Shown here: positions 1 through 8,410 of the stretch, piece by piece
Layout of the letters: every line of letters begins with the position of its first letter
How positions within the stretch are numbered: position 1 is the stretch's first letter
Assembly (NCBI GenBank): GCA_034422355.1
Contig: DAOUJS010000008.1
Location: 12,051 to 76,050, forward strand
Reading direction: 5' to 3'
Length of the DNA: 64,000 nt
Origin: CATOSP01 sp034422355
Lineage (GTDB): Bacteria > Chloroflexota > Dehalococcoidia > Lucifugimonadales > UBA3495
Made by a program: the position numbers and the translations under genes
The notes under the pieces: generated by a model
Database searches by the model: none
Seen by the model: the letters and a program-made list of their open reading frames with translations, nothing else
Told to the model about the DNA's origin: nothing

Positions 1-2
1 AT

Positions 3-158
3 CCCGCGCGCCGTGCCTACTCCATCGTGCAGGCCGTGACCCACTACAACGACCCCAAGATTCTCGCCGAAGTCTCCAAGGACCTGGGCGAGGCAATGGT
101 CGGCATCAGCGCCCGCACCATCCCCGAGGCTGAGCTCCTCGCGCCCCGGAGCCGGTAG
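3..158 (+). CDS. pdxS: Pyridoxal 5'-phosphate synthase lyase subunit PdxS, C-terminal fragment
   Basis: Only the last 51 codons lie in the window; the gene enters from the left edge in the frame starting at base 3 and ends with TAG at 156-158. The visible part contains AVTHYNDPKILAEVSKDLGE followed by AMVGI, the conserved C-terminal end of PdxS, which makes PLP from ribose 5-phosphate, glyceraldehyde 3-phosphate and ammonia. The glutaminase partner pdxT lies about 470 bases downstream on the same strand, the usual arrangement, although here a small protease-like gene is inserted between them. Confidence 0.88.
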   Translation, partial: PARRAYSIVQAVTHYNDPKILAEVSKDLGEAMVGISARTIPEAELLAPRSR

Positions 159-171
159 CTCTGCTCAAGTT

Positions 172-203
172 CCCTCTCCGAAGGGAGAAGGTCAGGGTGA
201 GGG
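172..203. repeat. REP-like intergenic element
   Basis: The spacer after pdxS holds a CCCTCTCC-GAA-GGGAGA type dyad followed by GGTCAGGGTGAGGG. Elements of this composition are common as dispersed intergenic repeats in many GC-rich bacteria. No second copy was noticed in this window, so the repeat status rests on resemblance only. Confidence 0.3.
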
Positions 204-210
204 TGTAGTA

Positions 211-570
211 ATGGGAGCTTTCGAGGTTACAGTAGGCATAGGCCGGTTGGGGGAGGGCGAACTGACCCCGGTGACTGCGATGGTTGATACCGGAGCAGCC
301 CACTCCGTGATGCCCGAATCCGTGCTGAGACGGATGGGCTTAACTCCCATTGAGTATCGACCCTTTGCGATTGCCGACGGCACAGAGGTGGAATACGGCT
401 ACGGAATGGCCCGATTCGGCATTGATGGGCGGGAATTCCCTTGCCCGGTCATCTTTGGCGCGGAAGGACAGTTCCTTCTGGGGGCAACCAGCCTGCAAAT
501 TTTCAACCTTATGGTTGACCCCTCAGAAGAGCAACTGGTAACTAAGCCCCTTCGGGCCAGGGCAATTTAG
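211..570 (+). CDS. Small clan AA (retropepsin-like) aspartic protease
   Basis: This 119-residue protein has the retropepsin-type active-site segment AMVDTGAAHSVMP near residues 23-35, giving the D-T-G-A catalytic triplet, and a second hydrophobic-glycine segment (FLLGATSLQIF, about residues 90-100) that corresponds to the flap-distal part of the fold. Proteins of this size act as homodimeric peptidases or peptidase-like proteins; substrates in bacteria are mostly unknown. It sits between pdxS and pdxT on the same strand and may be co-transcribed with them. The start ATG follows a purine-poor stretch, so the exact start is uncertain. Confidence 0.7.
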   Translation: MGAFEVTVGIGRLGEGELTPVTAMVDTGAAHSVMPESVLRRMGLTPIEYRPFAIADGTEVEYGYGMARFGIDGREFPCPVIFGAEGQFLLGATSLQIFNLMVDPSEEQLVTKPLRARAI

Positions 571-623
571 ACGGGCAGGCATCAACCATCGCCCATCATA
601 AGAGGGTTAACCGGCAGGAAGCG

Positions 624-1244
624 TTGAACATCGGCGTATTGGCGATACAGGGCGATTTCGCGGAGCATATCGCAATCCTCCGCAAGGCAGGCGTGGATGC
701 CCGCGAAGTCCGGTTGCCGGAGCAGTTGGAGTCCCTGGACGGGCTGATAATTCCGGGCGGCGAGAGCACCACGCTGAGCCGCCTCATGAACATCTACCAC
801 CTCCGCGATCCCATTGCCGGCATGGTCAAGGAGGGCAAGGCCGTCTGGGGCACGTGCGCGGGCATGATCATGCTGGCCCGGGAGATTACCGAAGATGACC
901 CGGTCCCGCTGGGCCTCATGGACATCGGAGTCCACCGCAACGCCTACGGACGCCAGGTTGACAGCTTCGAACAGGACCTGGAGATTGCCGGAATTGGCCC
1001 GGAACCCTTTCACGGCATCTTCATCCGTGCGCCCAAGATCATCCGGGTAGGCGAGGACATAGACGTGCTGGCGACCATCCCCGGCGGGGAGCCGGTGGCC
1101 GTCCGTCAGGGGGCGTTGCTGGCAACATCCTTCCACCCGGAATTGACCAACGATACGAGGTTCCACGAACATTTCCTCAGCATTGCTTCCCCAACCGCTA
1201 GGGAGGCGGATTCCACGCACCGTGGAGGGCCGGAGCGGTCGTGA
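624..1244 (+). CDS. pdxT: Pyridoxal 5'-phosphate synthase glutaminase subunit PdxT
   Basis: PdxT hydrolyses glutamine and channels ammonia to PdxS. The 206-residue product shows the family signatures: GVLAIQGDF at the N terminus, PGGESTT near residue 45, the nucleophile cysteine in GTCAGM near residue 78, and the His-Glu pair in TSFHPEL near residue 171. The start is TTG, preceded by CAGGAAG at a suitable distance. The protein runs about 15 residues past the usual end (HEHFLSI), with a low-complexity tail that probably has no function. Confidence 0.93.
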   Translation: MNIGVLAIQGDFAEHIAILRKAGVDAREVRLPEQLESLDGLIIPGGESTTLSRLMNIYHLRDPIAGMVKEGKAVWGTCAGMIMLAREITEDDPVPLGLMDIGVHRNAYGRQVDSFEQDLEIAGIGPEPFHGIFIRAPKIIRVGEDIDVLATIPGGEPVAVRQGALLATSFHPELTNDTRFHEHFLSIASPTAREADSTHRGGPERS

Positions 1245-1290
1245 AGGACCCGCGTTTCAGCGGGAGCTGGGTAGCTCCTTCAGCGGCGGA

Positions 1291-1599
1291 ATGATGCAGA
1301 ACATACGCATCACCGACGTCGTGCGCTGCTTGTTGTTGAACGTTCCGAATGCGCCCAACCTGGTCTGCCCCGGCGGTGCCCTCCCATCCGGACGGGGCCT
1401 GGGAAGGCCGGTCATCTGGCGCGACGACCGTGAACCCGCGGACCGGACCCGCCGGGAATTGGCGTTCTGGGAGCGGGACCGGGTAACTGGGATGCTCGCT
1501 CTTCATTCCCGCAACGGACTCGAAACGGGACGAATCATATCCCATCCAGAGTATCCCGGTTTCCTGCGGGCGGGACCCGTCCCCGGGATGGAAGCGTAG
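1291..1599 (+). CDS. Hypothetical protein, doubtful
   Basis: An open frame of 102 codons starting with two ATG codons fills the otherwise empty stretch between pdxT and the next gene. Its third codon positions are G/C-rich, as in neighbouring genes, but an antisense frame of similar length covers the same bases (1198-1614), and no domain is recognisable. No clear ribosome binding site precedes it. It may be a real lineage-specific gene or non-coding sequence. Confidence 0.3.
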   Translation: MMQNIRITDVVRCLLLNVPNAPNLVCPGGALPSGRGLGRPVIWRDDREPADRTRRELAFWERDRVTGMLALHSRNGLETGRIISHPEYPGFLRAGPVPGMEA

Positions 1600-1634
1600 G
1601 ACTGTCTCAGCCAATTCACAGAGGAGATGCGCCT

Positions 1635-1934
1635 ATGTCCATTGAATGGGAAGAAATGGAACCAGAACCGGGCATGGCCGAACAACTGTTCACGGGCATT
1701 GGAGATTCCGGCGAGACCTACGAAGTCTGGTATGGTGCGGCGTTTCTGAATCCGGATACGGCCGTGCTTCGATGGATAGCCCAGGGATGGCCGGAGTACG
1801 ATTCAGACAGTCTGCCCCTCTTCGACTCCCTTGCGGAAGCGCAGGCGTTGTGCGAGCGGTGGGAAGCCATAAAGGTGGACGCCGAAGAGCGGGCCAGGGC
1901 GGCCTTTACCGGCGTCAGGGCCGGCCAGGGCTGA
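1635..1934 (+). CDS. Small acidic hypothetical protein
   Basis: A 99-residue acidic protein with no domain that I recognise. A GAGGAG ribosome binding site lies a few bases before the ATG. Features visible are an aromatic central part (YEVWYGAAF, WIAQGWPEY) and a helical acidic C terminus (residues 70-90). It is immediately upstream of, and same-stranded with, the R3H ATPase gene, so the two may share a transcript. Confidence 0.6.
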   Translation: MSIEWEEMEPEPGMAEQLFTGIGDSGETYEVWYGAAFLNPDTAVLRWIAQGWPEYDSDSLPLFDSLAEAQALCERWEAIKVDAEERARAAFTGVRAGQG

Positions 1935-1958
1935 TACTGATACATCCTTGACGGAGGG

Positions 1959-3668
1959 ATGACATTGGCAACGGTCTCGCAGTCAGTCCGGGAAGAACTT
2001 GCCCAGTTGCTCGACGTGCTGCCTCCCAGGGTCGCAGGTACGCTGTATAGCCGGGATGATGTGGAGGAACTCCTGGAGGTCGTGCTGGACCTGGGGCGGC
2101 TGCCCGAGGCTCGCTTTCCAGACGGCGACGTTCCCCTGTCGGACCAGGAAGTCACCCGGGACGATCTGGACAGCGTCATCCAATGGTTGGGCGAGTTCGG
2201 CGGCGACAACCGCGCCGGCATAGAGCGGACTTTGCATCGAATCTCCGCCATCCGCAACCGGAAGGGACAGGTCGTGGGCATCACCTGCAGGGTGGGCCGC
2301 GCCGTATTCGGGACCATCAAGATAATTGAAGACATTGCCCTGTCCGGCAAGAACATCCTCTTCCTGGGGCGTCCCGGCGTCGGCAAGACCACCATGCTCC
2401 GCGAGATGGCCCGGGTGCTCTCCACCGGTAACGCGGCCCCGGACGAGGTCGCCGGCCGGGGAGCGGAGGACGGGATCCGTCCCCAAAAAGACGCCCGAAA
2501 ACGGGTCATCATCGTCGATACTTCCAATGAAATCGCCGGAGACGGAGACGTCGCCCATCCTGCCATCGGCCGCTCCCGCAGGATGCAGGTGGGCACACCG
2601 GAGGCCCAGCACAGCGTGATGATCGAGGCCGTGGAGAACCACATGCCCGAGGTGATCATCATCGATGAGATGGGGACCGAGAGGGAGGCCGCCGCCGCAC
2701 GCACCATCGCCGAGCGGGGCGTCCAGCTTGTCGCCACCGCCCACGGCAACTCCCTGGACAATCTGGTACTGAACCCGACCCTCTCTGACCTTGTCGGCGG
2801 TGTCCAGGCCGTGACCCTGGGCGACCAGGAAGCACGCTACAGGGGCACCCAGAAGACCGTGTTGGAGCGGAAGGCCCCCCCGACCTTCGACGTCGTGGTA
2901 GAGATTCAAAGCTGGGAGCGGGTCGCAGTACACGACGGCGTGGCAAACGTGGTGGACCAGTGGCTCCGCGGGTTTCCCGTCGCGCCTGAGTTGCGCTGGC
3001 TGGACGAGTCGGGACAGGTGAACCGGAGCCGGGCCGAGGCCAGGCCCAGCGAGGCTGCTCCTGCTCCCTGGAACGCCCAATACACCCCGACGAAACAGAA
3101 CGGGCCGCGTATCCAGCCTTATCCCGCCGATAATCACCAGGCTGATGCGCCCCGGCCCGAGGATATCGACATCCGCGTGTTCCTGTTCGGGATTGGCCGC
3201 GACAAGCTGGAAGCGGCCCGGGCGGAAATTGGCGTGTCCGTGGAGACGGTCAACGAACTGCGCCGTGCCGACGCGGTGCTCACCACCAAGACTCACTACC
3301 GGCGGGGTTCCCAGTTGGTTCGCATCGCAGAGGCCAGCGGCACCCCAGTGTACGTCCTGCGCAAGAACACCATGCCCCAGATACAGGAATTCCTGCGTAC
3401 CCTGGCCAGGGAGCATGGCCGCGGCCCCGACGGTTCTGAGAGTTGGCTCGAACCCTCCGATGAAGACTACAAGGCAGTGCTGGAACAGGCCATGCAGGAA
3501 GCCGAAGAAGCGGCCCAACGGGTATTGGGAGGCGAACCGTCCATCCAATTGTCGCCCCAGCGGTCATACGTCCGCCGGTTGCAGCACCTTCTCGGCAACC
3601 GCTACAACGTCGCCTCCACCAGCCGGGGCAGGGAACCCAGCCGCTCCGTCATGTTCTACCGCCCCTGA
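1959..3668 (+). CDS. Ycf45/SpoIIIAA-like AAA ATPase with C-terminal R3H domain
   Basis: A 569-residue RecA/AAA-type ATPase with a Walker A motif GRPGVGKTT near residue 138, a Walker B-like VIIIDEMGTE near residue 233, and a C-terminal single-stranded nucleic-acid-binding R3H-like segment (about residues 540-565). The architecture matches the Ycf45 family found in cyanobacteria, Chloroflexota and plastids; the cellular role is poorly known, probably nucleic-acid linked. The start is ambiguous: GGAGGG directly abuts the ATG at 1959, while an in-frame TTG at 1965 sits 6 bases after the same Shine-Dalgarno and is better spaced. tmk follows about 110 bases downstream. Confidence 0.88.
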   Translation: MTLATVSQSVREELAQLLDVLPPRVAGTLYSRDDVEELLEVVLDLGRLPEARFPDGDVPLSDQEVTRDDLDSVIQWLGEFGGDNRAGIERTLHRISAIRNRKGQVVGITCRVGRAVFGTIKIIEDIALSGKNILFLGRPGVGKTTMLREMARVLSTGNAAPDEVAGRGAEDGIRPQKDARKRVIIVDTSNEIAGDGDVAHPAIGRSRRMQVGTPEAQHSVMIEAVENHMPEVIIIDEMGTEREAAAARTIAERGVQLVATAHGNSLDNLVLNPTLSDLVGGVQAVTLGDQEARYRGTQKTVLERKAPPTFDVVVEIQSWERVAVHDGVANVVDQWLRGFPVAPELRWLDESGQVNRSRAEARPSEAAPAPWNAQYTPTKQNGPRIQPYPADNHQADAPRPEDIDIRVFLFGIGRDKLEAARAEIGVSVETVNELRRADAVLTTKTHYRRGSQLVRIAEASGTPVYVLRKNTMPQIQEFLRTLAREHGRGPDGSESWLEPSDEDYKAVLEQAMQEAEEAAQRVLGGEPSIQLSPQRSYVRRLQHLLGNRYNVASTSRGREPSRSVMFYRP

Positions 3669-3784
3669 GCGGCTGACCTTTGATACATTGCGGGCAAACG
3701 GGGCAAACCCGCATCCGGCCCCCAAGCCATGGGGGACTGTCCTGCTGGTAAACTTATGTTAATAATCGTGGGTGGAGTGTGAGG

Positions 3785-4459
3785 ATGGGAGCGCCGCTGT
3801 TCATTTCGTTCGAGGGAGGCGAGGGCGCAGGCAAGACCACCCAGTCGCGCCTGCTGTGCCGGAGGCTGCGGGAAGCGGGACAATGCGCAATTCTGGTCCA
3901 CGAGCCGGGCAGCACACCCCTTGGCGAGTACCTTCGCTCCTACCTGAAAAGCAACGATCCCCTGACCGCCGAGGCCGAATTGCTGCTATTCGAGGCCGCC
4001 AGGGTGGAGCTTGTCATCCGGACCATAGAGCCGGACCTGCTCAACGGTTGCCATGTGATAGCCGACCGTTTCGAGGCTTCCACCGTTGCCTACCAGGGTT
4101 ATGGCCGTGGGCTGGACCTGGAAGTGGTAGACCGGCTCAATCGGTTTGCCGTCAAAGGCCGTGCGCCGGACATCACCTTTTTGCTGGACTTGGACCCCGC
4201 CGAAGGGCTGCGGCGTGTTGGGAGCCGCCAGTTGTCCTTAGCCCTGGCTTCTGAGAGGAGCAGTTTCGGCCAGGGAGAGGCCCCTGAAGCCCAGCCGAGG
4301 TTCGAGGAGGAGACCTTGGCATTCCACCGCCGGGTCCGCCGGGGGTTCATGGATCAGGCAAACAGTAGCCCCAACCGGTGGACGATCATCGACGCGAGCA
4401 TGTCCACGGAGCAGGTGGCGGAACAGGTCTGGTCTCGGATCGACGCCGCCCTCGTCTGA
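3785..4459 (+). CDS. tmk: Thymidylate kinase
   Basis: Tmk phosphorylates dTMP to dTDP for DNA synthesis. The protein opens with FISFEGGEGAGKTTQ, a Walker A motif, followed by HEPGSTPLGEYLR, a variant of the usual EPGGT substrate loop, the DRF motif (IADRFEASTVAYQG, about residues 95-109) and a C-terminal lid region. I chose ATG at 3785 because GGTGGAG lies 7 bases upstream; a GTG at 3779 adds two residues. A strong hairpin terminator follows. The EPGST in place of EPGGT is a mild family variation. Confidence 0.92.
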   Translation: MGAPLFISFEGGEGAGKTTQSRLLCRRLREAGQCAILVHEPGSTPLGEYLRSYLKSNDPLTAEAELLLFEAARVELVIRTIEPDLLNGCHVIADRFEASTVAYQGYGRGLDLEVVDRLNRFAVKGRAPDITFLLDLDPAEGLRRVGSRQLSLALASERSSFGQGEAPEAQPRFEEETLAFHRRVRRGFMDQANSSPNRWTIIDASMSTEQVAEQVWSRIDAALV

Positions 4460-4507
4460 CAGACTACGACGGTATACTCAATTTCCCCAGCAGTGGACCA
4501 ATAAGAA

Positions 4508-4534
4508 AGGCCCCTCCTTAATTCGGAGGGGCCT
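4508..4534. terminator. Bidirectional intrinsic terminator
   Basis: A perfect 10-bp stem AGGCCCCTCC / GGAGGGGCCT encloses a 7-base loop, midway between two convergent genes (tmk and the SelW-like gene). A T-rich run is visible on the minus strand (TTTCTTATT) and a weaker one on the plus strand, so it probably serves both transcripts. Confidence 0.85.
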
Positions 4535-4590
4535 CACTACTTTTCGACTGTTCGCGCCTGCCCGCATCCGGACCGGCGTTTACATGAGTG

Positions 4591-4872
4591 CTAGTTGTCG
4601 GCCGGTACCGCAACCAGGTTCGCCAGCTTCGCGTCGATGACCTTCCTCATCTCGCGGACCCTGGACAGGTCGGGGTAAATGCCCTCGGCCTTCTTGTCGA
4701 AGATGCGCTCGCCATCCAGGAACACTTCCATAATGCCCTGCCCGCGCGGGGAAATGGTGATCGCGACGTCCGAGCCGTAGAAGCGGAAGAACTCATTCGC
4801 CATCCACGTGGCGGTAGCGTGGTGCTGTCAAGGTACGCAGTAGGTGATCTCGATCTGGACTTTGCCTTCCAT
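4591..4872 (-). CDS. SelW-like (Rdx family) selenoprotein with in-frame UGA
   Basis: Read from ATG at 4872 (GGAGGAGCT Shine-Dalgarno just upstream) to TAG at 4591, with UGA at 4830-4828 read as selenocysteine, the frame gives 93 residues. It begins MEGKVQIEITYCVPU and then continues with HATATWMANEFFRF and a glycine-containing SPRGQGIMEVFLDGERIF segment. This is the Rdx thioredoxin-like fold of SelW, whose redox motif is CxxU or CxxC; the UGA falls exactly on the fourth position of C-V-P-U. Conventional callers start at the internal ATG (4803) and lose the active site. The family is thought to act as a thiol oxidoreductase. Reading as Sec is inferred; a sequencing error is less likely given the exact position. 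Confidence 0.87.
4798..4830 (-). promoter_or_regulatory. Candidate bacterial SECIS next to the SelW-like UGA
   Basis: Directly 3' of the UGA in the mRNA, bases +15 to +30 can fold as CGCCA-CGUGGA-UGGCG, with a GU in the apical loop at +21/+22. Bacterial SECIS hairpins sit inside the coding sequence at this distance and present a GU to SelB. An alternative pairing (CCACG with CGUGG, +6 to +24) also exists, so the exact fold is uncertain. Confidence 0.45.
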
Positions 4873-5281
4873 AGCTCCTCCCTGAGCTTAAGATTGGGTA
4901 CGTACCCTATTCTAACCGAATGCCCCAAACTGTCAAGCGTCGGCGCGTTCCGGTCACCACCCCTTTCTCCTCCGCATGGCGGTTTCGGAAACCGGCGCTC
5001 ATGACGTGCCAGATGATGCCTTCATCACATAGACTTGTGTAGCGTACTGATATCAGTTTATAGATAAACTAATAGTGAATTCGTTGAGATATTCCATAAT
5101 TAAGGCTTGACTAGACATAATAATCCCATATATATTTGCAAACCATTACCAGATATGCCATCTCATATATCTACGTATTGCATATCGTAATACGGTATAG
5201 CAGTGGGTAGTCGTAATTCACAATAAAGGCATATGCACTCTGCCGACAACAGGTCTAAGACAGGTTTAGGAGGTTGGCGCT
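4873..5281. other. AT-rich intergenic region upstream of an ABC operon
   Basis: No gene is visible in this stretch between two divergent genes. Its second half (about 5040-5240) is markedly richer in A and T than the surroundings, with runs such as CCATATATATTTGC, and probably holds the promoter region of the transporter operon. A small frame (5233-5688) overlaps the next gene in another frame and looks spurious. Confidence 0.6.
5107..5136 (+). promoter_or_regulatory. Candidate sigma-70 type promoter of the ABC transporter operon
   Basis: TTGACT (5107-5112) and TATATT (5131-5136) are separated by 18 bases inside the AT-rich region and point towards the substrate-binding protein gene, leaving a leader of about 140 bases. 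In AT-rich DNA such matches arise by chance, so confidence is moderate. Confidence 0.4.
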
Positions 5282-7207
5282 ATGACATGGCGATTGGCCC
5301 TATGCCCGAAAGCCCTGAGACTGCCCCCACTGCTGCTCCTCCTGATATTCATAGCAGCCTGTGGTGGCGCACCTCAGGCCACTTCCGCGCCGGAGACTGC
5401 CGCCCAGTCGCCCTCACAGGCACAGGGCCAGGCGGCTGCGACCGCACCCCAGCAGCAGGCCACGGCGGAGCCGACCCCCATCCGGGCCTTCGCCACTCCT
5501 ACCACGGCTCCGGCAGCAGGAGCCCCACCGGCGACTACCGCCCAGCCCACAGCGACACCCGAGCCTGTGCCCGATACGCAGATCAAATACGGCGGGACCA
5601 TCCCCATGAATGCCTACGCGGCCCCCTCTATCAAGGCAATTCACGAGTGGGGGTATCCGACAGACCAGATCATCTCGCCCGGGTTTAACACCCTTGTGGA
5701 GTTTAACTCCGAGACGGCGGACCCCGACGACCTCAGGTGCGACCTGTGCGAAAGCTGGGAACTGGGTGACGACGCTTTAACTTATACCTTCAGCCTGCGG
5801 GAGAATGCCCGGTGGCAGGACGGAACTCCCATTACCTCCAGGGATGTCATGTTCAGCCTGAACAGTATGATCGACAAGGCAAGCGTGTTGGACAAAGACG
5901 GCAATGCCGTTCTTGCTGACCATGGCCGGTCCGCGATAGTCAAGAAGATTAACCTTTACACCACATGGCCGGATTGCTGCCGGGCCATAGACGACAAGAC
6001 GGTAGAAGTCAAGCTGAATTTTCCTTCGTCCGCTTTCCTGTCGACCCTCTCGCTTGAGACCTTGAAGATGATTCCCGCCCATTCGGTGCTGGATGAGGGA
6101 AATATCCAGACCCTTGCTGACTGGCAGAACTACAATGGTTCCGGCCCCTTCAGGATGGTCGAGTTCGATCCCGACGTGGGGGCGACGTTCCACAAAAACG
6201 AAGATTACATGAAGGAAGGCTATCCCCGCATTGACGGAATAGAGATGTACGTAATCTTGGACCCCGGCAGCACCTTTGCAGCCTACGAAACGGGGCAGGT
6301 GCTAATGAGCAACGGCATGGTGACCAATCTTAGTGTTATCGAAGCCTTAAAACTGGGAGAGGACAACGCCGACAAGCTGACCGTGCATTGGGGAGGCCCG
6401 GCTGGGATCCAAGGCATCGGAATGAACACCACAAAGAAACCGTTCGATGACGTGCGGGTCAGGCGGGCTATGATGCTGGCCATCCACCGACAGCCCATAA
6501 TAGAAACGTTGAGCGGCGGTATGAACCTGCTGGGTACTCCCCTGCCGCCGGGTTTGTGGTTCAGCTATACGAACGAAGATGCTGCCGCCTTCCCCGGTTT
6601 CCGGGAATTGAACGGGGAGAAACATCCCGACGACCTGGCCGAGGCAAAGAGGCTTTTGGAAGAGGCGGGCGTACCGGCAGAAGGTTTCAAGATCACACTG
6701 TCGGCCAGGAACTGCTGCTCTTACCCGGACATCGCGCAAATAGTGGCCGACCAACTCAGGCGGTTCCTGGGCTGGGACGTTACCTTGCGGACGATGGAGA
6801 GCGCGGCGGGTTTCGAAGCCTACGATGCTGGTGACTACACATTCATGGCCCAGGGGACTTCTTTCAATCTGGCCGACCCCGACGCGGCCTTCCGGCGGTA
6901 TGTCCCGGGTACTATGACCCGATGGAATGCCGCCGGTGCGAGAGCAGGGGAAGGTGAACGGTATTACACGGCCGATGGAGTCCAGGCGCTCTTTGATGCG
7001 CAAAAACAGGAGCCGGACCGGGAGAAGAGGAAGGCCCTGGTCTTGCAGGCGGCGGAGATACTTCTGAACAAGGACAACGCTTACCCCGGCATTATGTGGG
7101 AGATGAGACACTGGCCGGTCTACAACAATATCCAGGGTTTCAACGTGCATCCCAGCATCTACGCCCACCTGAAGCATGAGGAAATCTGGTGCGACCCAGC
7201 GTGCTAG
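5282..7207 (+). CDS. ABC transporter substrate-binding lipoprotein, family 5 (peptide/nickel/opine type)
   Basis: A 641-residue binding protein with an N-terminal lipoprotein signal (LLLLLIFIAAC, Cys 27), then an Ala/Pro/Thr/Gln-rich linker to about residue 100, then a SBP_bac_5 domain (about residues 115-640). Typical segments are YTFSLRENARWQDGTPITS and VRRAMMLAIHRQPI. It would capture a peptide-like or other small solute outside the membrane and pass it to the two permeases encoded next. AGGAGG precedes the ATG. Cysteine pairs (CDLCESW, CSYP, CDPAC end) are unusually frequent. The substrate cannot be told from sequence. Confidence 0.9.
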   Translation: MTWRLALCPKALRLPPLLLLLIFIAACGGAPQATSAPETAAQSPSQAQGQAAATAPQQQATAEPTPIRAFATPTTAPAAGAPPATTAQPTATPEPVPDTQIKYGGTIPMNAYAAPSIKAIHEWGYPTDQIISPGFNTLVEFNSETADPDDLRCDLCESWELGDDALTYTFSLRENARWQDGTPITSRDVMFSLNSMIDKASVLDKDGNAVLADHGRSAIVKKINLYTTWPDCCRAIDDKTVEVKLNFPSSAFLSTLSLETLKMIPAHSVLDEGNIQTLADWQNYNGSGPFRMVEFDPDVGATFHKNEDYMKEGYPRIDGIEMYVILDPGSTFAAYETGQVLMSNGMVTNLSVIEALKLGEDNADKLTVHWGGPAGIQGIGMNTTKKPFDDVRVRRAMMLAIHRQPIIETLSGGMNLLGTPLPPGLWFSYTNEDAAAFPGFRELNGEKHPDDLAEAKRLLEEAGVPAEGFKITLSARNCCSYPDIAQIVADQLRRFLGWDVTLRTMESAAGFEAYDAGDYTFMAQGTSFNLADPDAAFRRYVPGTMTRWNAAGARAGEGERYYTADGVQALFDAQKQEPDREKRKALVLQAAEILLNKDNAYPGIMWEMRHWPVYNNIQGFNVHPSIYAHLKHEEIWCDPAC

Positions 7208-7224
7208 TAGTCCCTTCGTAATGG

Positions 7225-7243
7225 CAGGCCCATTATGGGCCTG
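7225..7243 (+). terminator. Hairpin between binding protein and permease genes
   Basis: CAGGCCCA and TGGGCCTG form an 8-bp stem with a three-base loop 17 bases after the stop codon of the binding protein gene. No long T-run follows. Such hairpins often stabilise or partly terminate the transcript so that the binding protein is made in excess over the permeases. Confidence 0.55.
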
Positions 7244-7425
7244 TCTCCGTTATCACTGCAATCGGGGGGCGGATTCTATCCGCCCCTCCCCGGCTGGCAC
7301 GATGGTATGGGGCGACATTCCCAGATAAAACTACCGCTCCGCTTTGTCCCATACCCTCTATTGACCGTTACCGGAGCGCCATATCGGGCAGGAATCAAGA
7401 AATCCAGTTACACGCAGGCGGACCT

Positions 7426-8385
7426 ATGCGGGTTTATCTGGCCAAAAGAGTTGCCCTGTTTATTCCAACGCTGATACTCGTCACGGCGTTCGTGTTCCTC
7501 ATCCTGCGAATCGTTCCGGGCGACCCTGCGATCATGCTACTGCAGGGAGCGGATGCGGACGAGGAGTATACCCTCGAAGAGCTTAACGCCATGCGGGCCA
7601 AGCTGGGCACTGACCGGCCCATGTATATCCAGTATGGAGACTGGGTATGGAAGATGCTACGGCTGGACTTTGGCAGTTCTTACTTCTACAACAATCCCGT
7701 TAGCGAACAGTTGGTCAAGAGGTTTCCCATCACCCTGGAGTTGACTGTACTGGCCACCCTTCTGGCCAGCGTGGTTGCGGTGCCCCTGGGCGTAGTCTCA
7801 GCCATTAAGCAGGATACTCTGGGCGACTACGCAGCCAGGATTATAACCATCGCGGGAATAGCCCTTCCCAACTTCTGGGTGGCCATCATGCTTATCTTCC
7901 TGCTGGTAATGTGGTTCAACTGGCTTCCTCCCCTGGGTTACGCCAATCTTTGGGAACGGCCCTTGACCAACCTGCAGCAGCTCATATTTCCCGCAATCGC
8001 CCTCGGTTTTTCCAACATGGCTTTCATCGCCAGGGTGACCCGCTCCGCCATGCTGGAGGTATTCCGGGAAGACTACATCCGCACCGCCAGGTCCAAGGGC
8101 CTGGGGGAAAGTGCCGTGATTTACCGGCATGCCCTCAAGAACGCCCTTCTGCCAGTGGTCACCGTATCCGGCTATGAGTTTGGGCGGCTTATAGGGGGCA
8201 CAGTGATAATCGAAGTAATATTCTCAGTGCCGGGGGTAGGCCGGCTTCTGATTGACTCCATTTTTCACCGGGATTTCCCCATGATTCAGGCAATAGTGAT
8301 GATCATAGCCGTGATGGTATTGGCCTTGAACGTGGCCCTCGATCTGGTCTACGCCTGGCTCAACCCACGGATACGGTACGTTTAA
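7426..8385 (+). CDS. ABC transporter permease, DppB/OppB type
   Basis: A 319-residue membrane protein with an N-terminal hydrophobic helix (VALFIPTLILVTAFVFLIL), a large periplasmic segment typical of DppB proteins (residues 30-100), and five further helices. The cytoplasmic EAA-type loop that contacts the ATPase is visible as REDYIRTARSKGLGE near residue 215. It pairs with the next gene to form the translocation pore. The 218-base gap after the binding protein gene has only a hairpin. Confidence 0.92.
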   Translation: MRVYLAKRVALFIPTLILVTAFVFLILRIVPGDPAIMLLQGADADEEYTLEELNAMRAKLGTDRPMYIQYGDWVWKMLRLDFGSSYFYNNPVSEQLVKRFPITLELTVLATLLASVVAVPLGVVSAIKQDTLGDYAARIITIAGIALPNFWVAIMLIFLLVMWFNWLPPLGYANLWERPLTNLQQLIFPAIALGFSNMAFIARVTRSAMLEVFREDYIRTARSKGLGESAVIYRHALKNALLPVVTVSGYEFGRLIGGTVIIEVIFSVPGVGRLLIDSIFHRDFPMIQAIVMIIAVMVLALNVALDLVYAWLNPRIRYV

Positions 8386-8410
8386 TCTTCACTGAACTGA
8401 ACGGAGGGGC

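Noticed and set aside
1198..1614. 138-codon minus-strand frame opposite the doubtful plus-strand ORF
   Set aside because: It overlaps the pdxT end, has no ribosome binding site or domain, and is a mirror of the plus-strand frame.
1983..3548. 521-codon antisense frame inside the R3H ATPase
   Set aside because: The composition is what antisense of a GC-rich gene gives; the plus-strand gene has clear Walker motifs.
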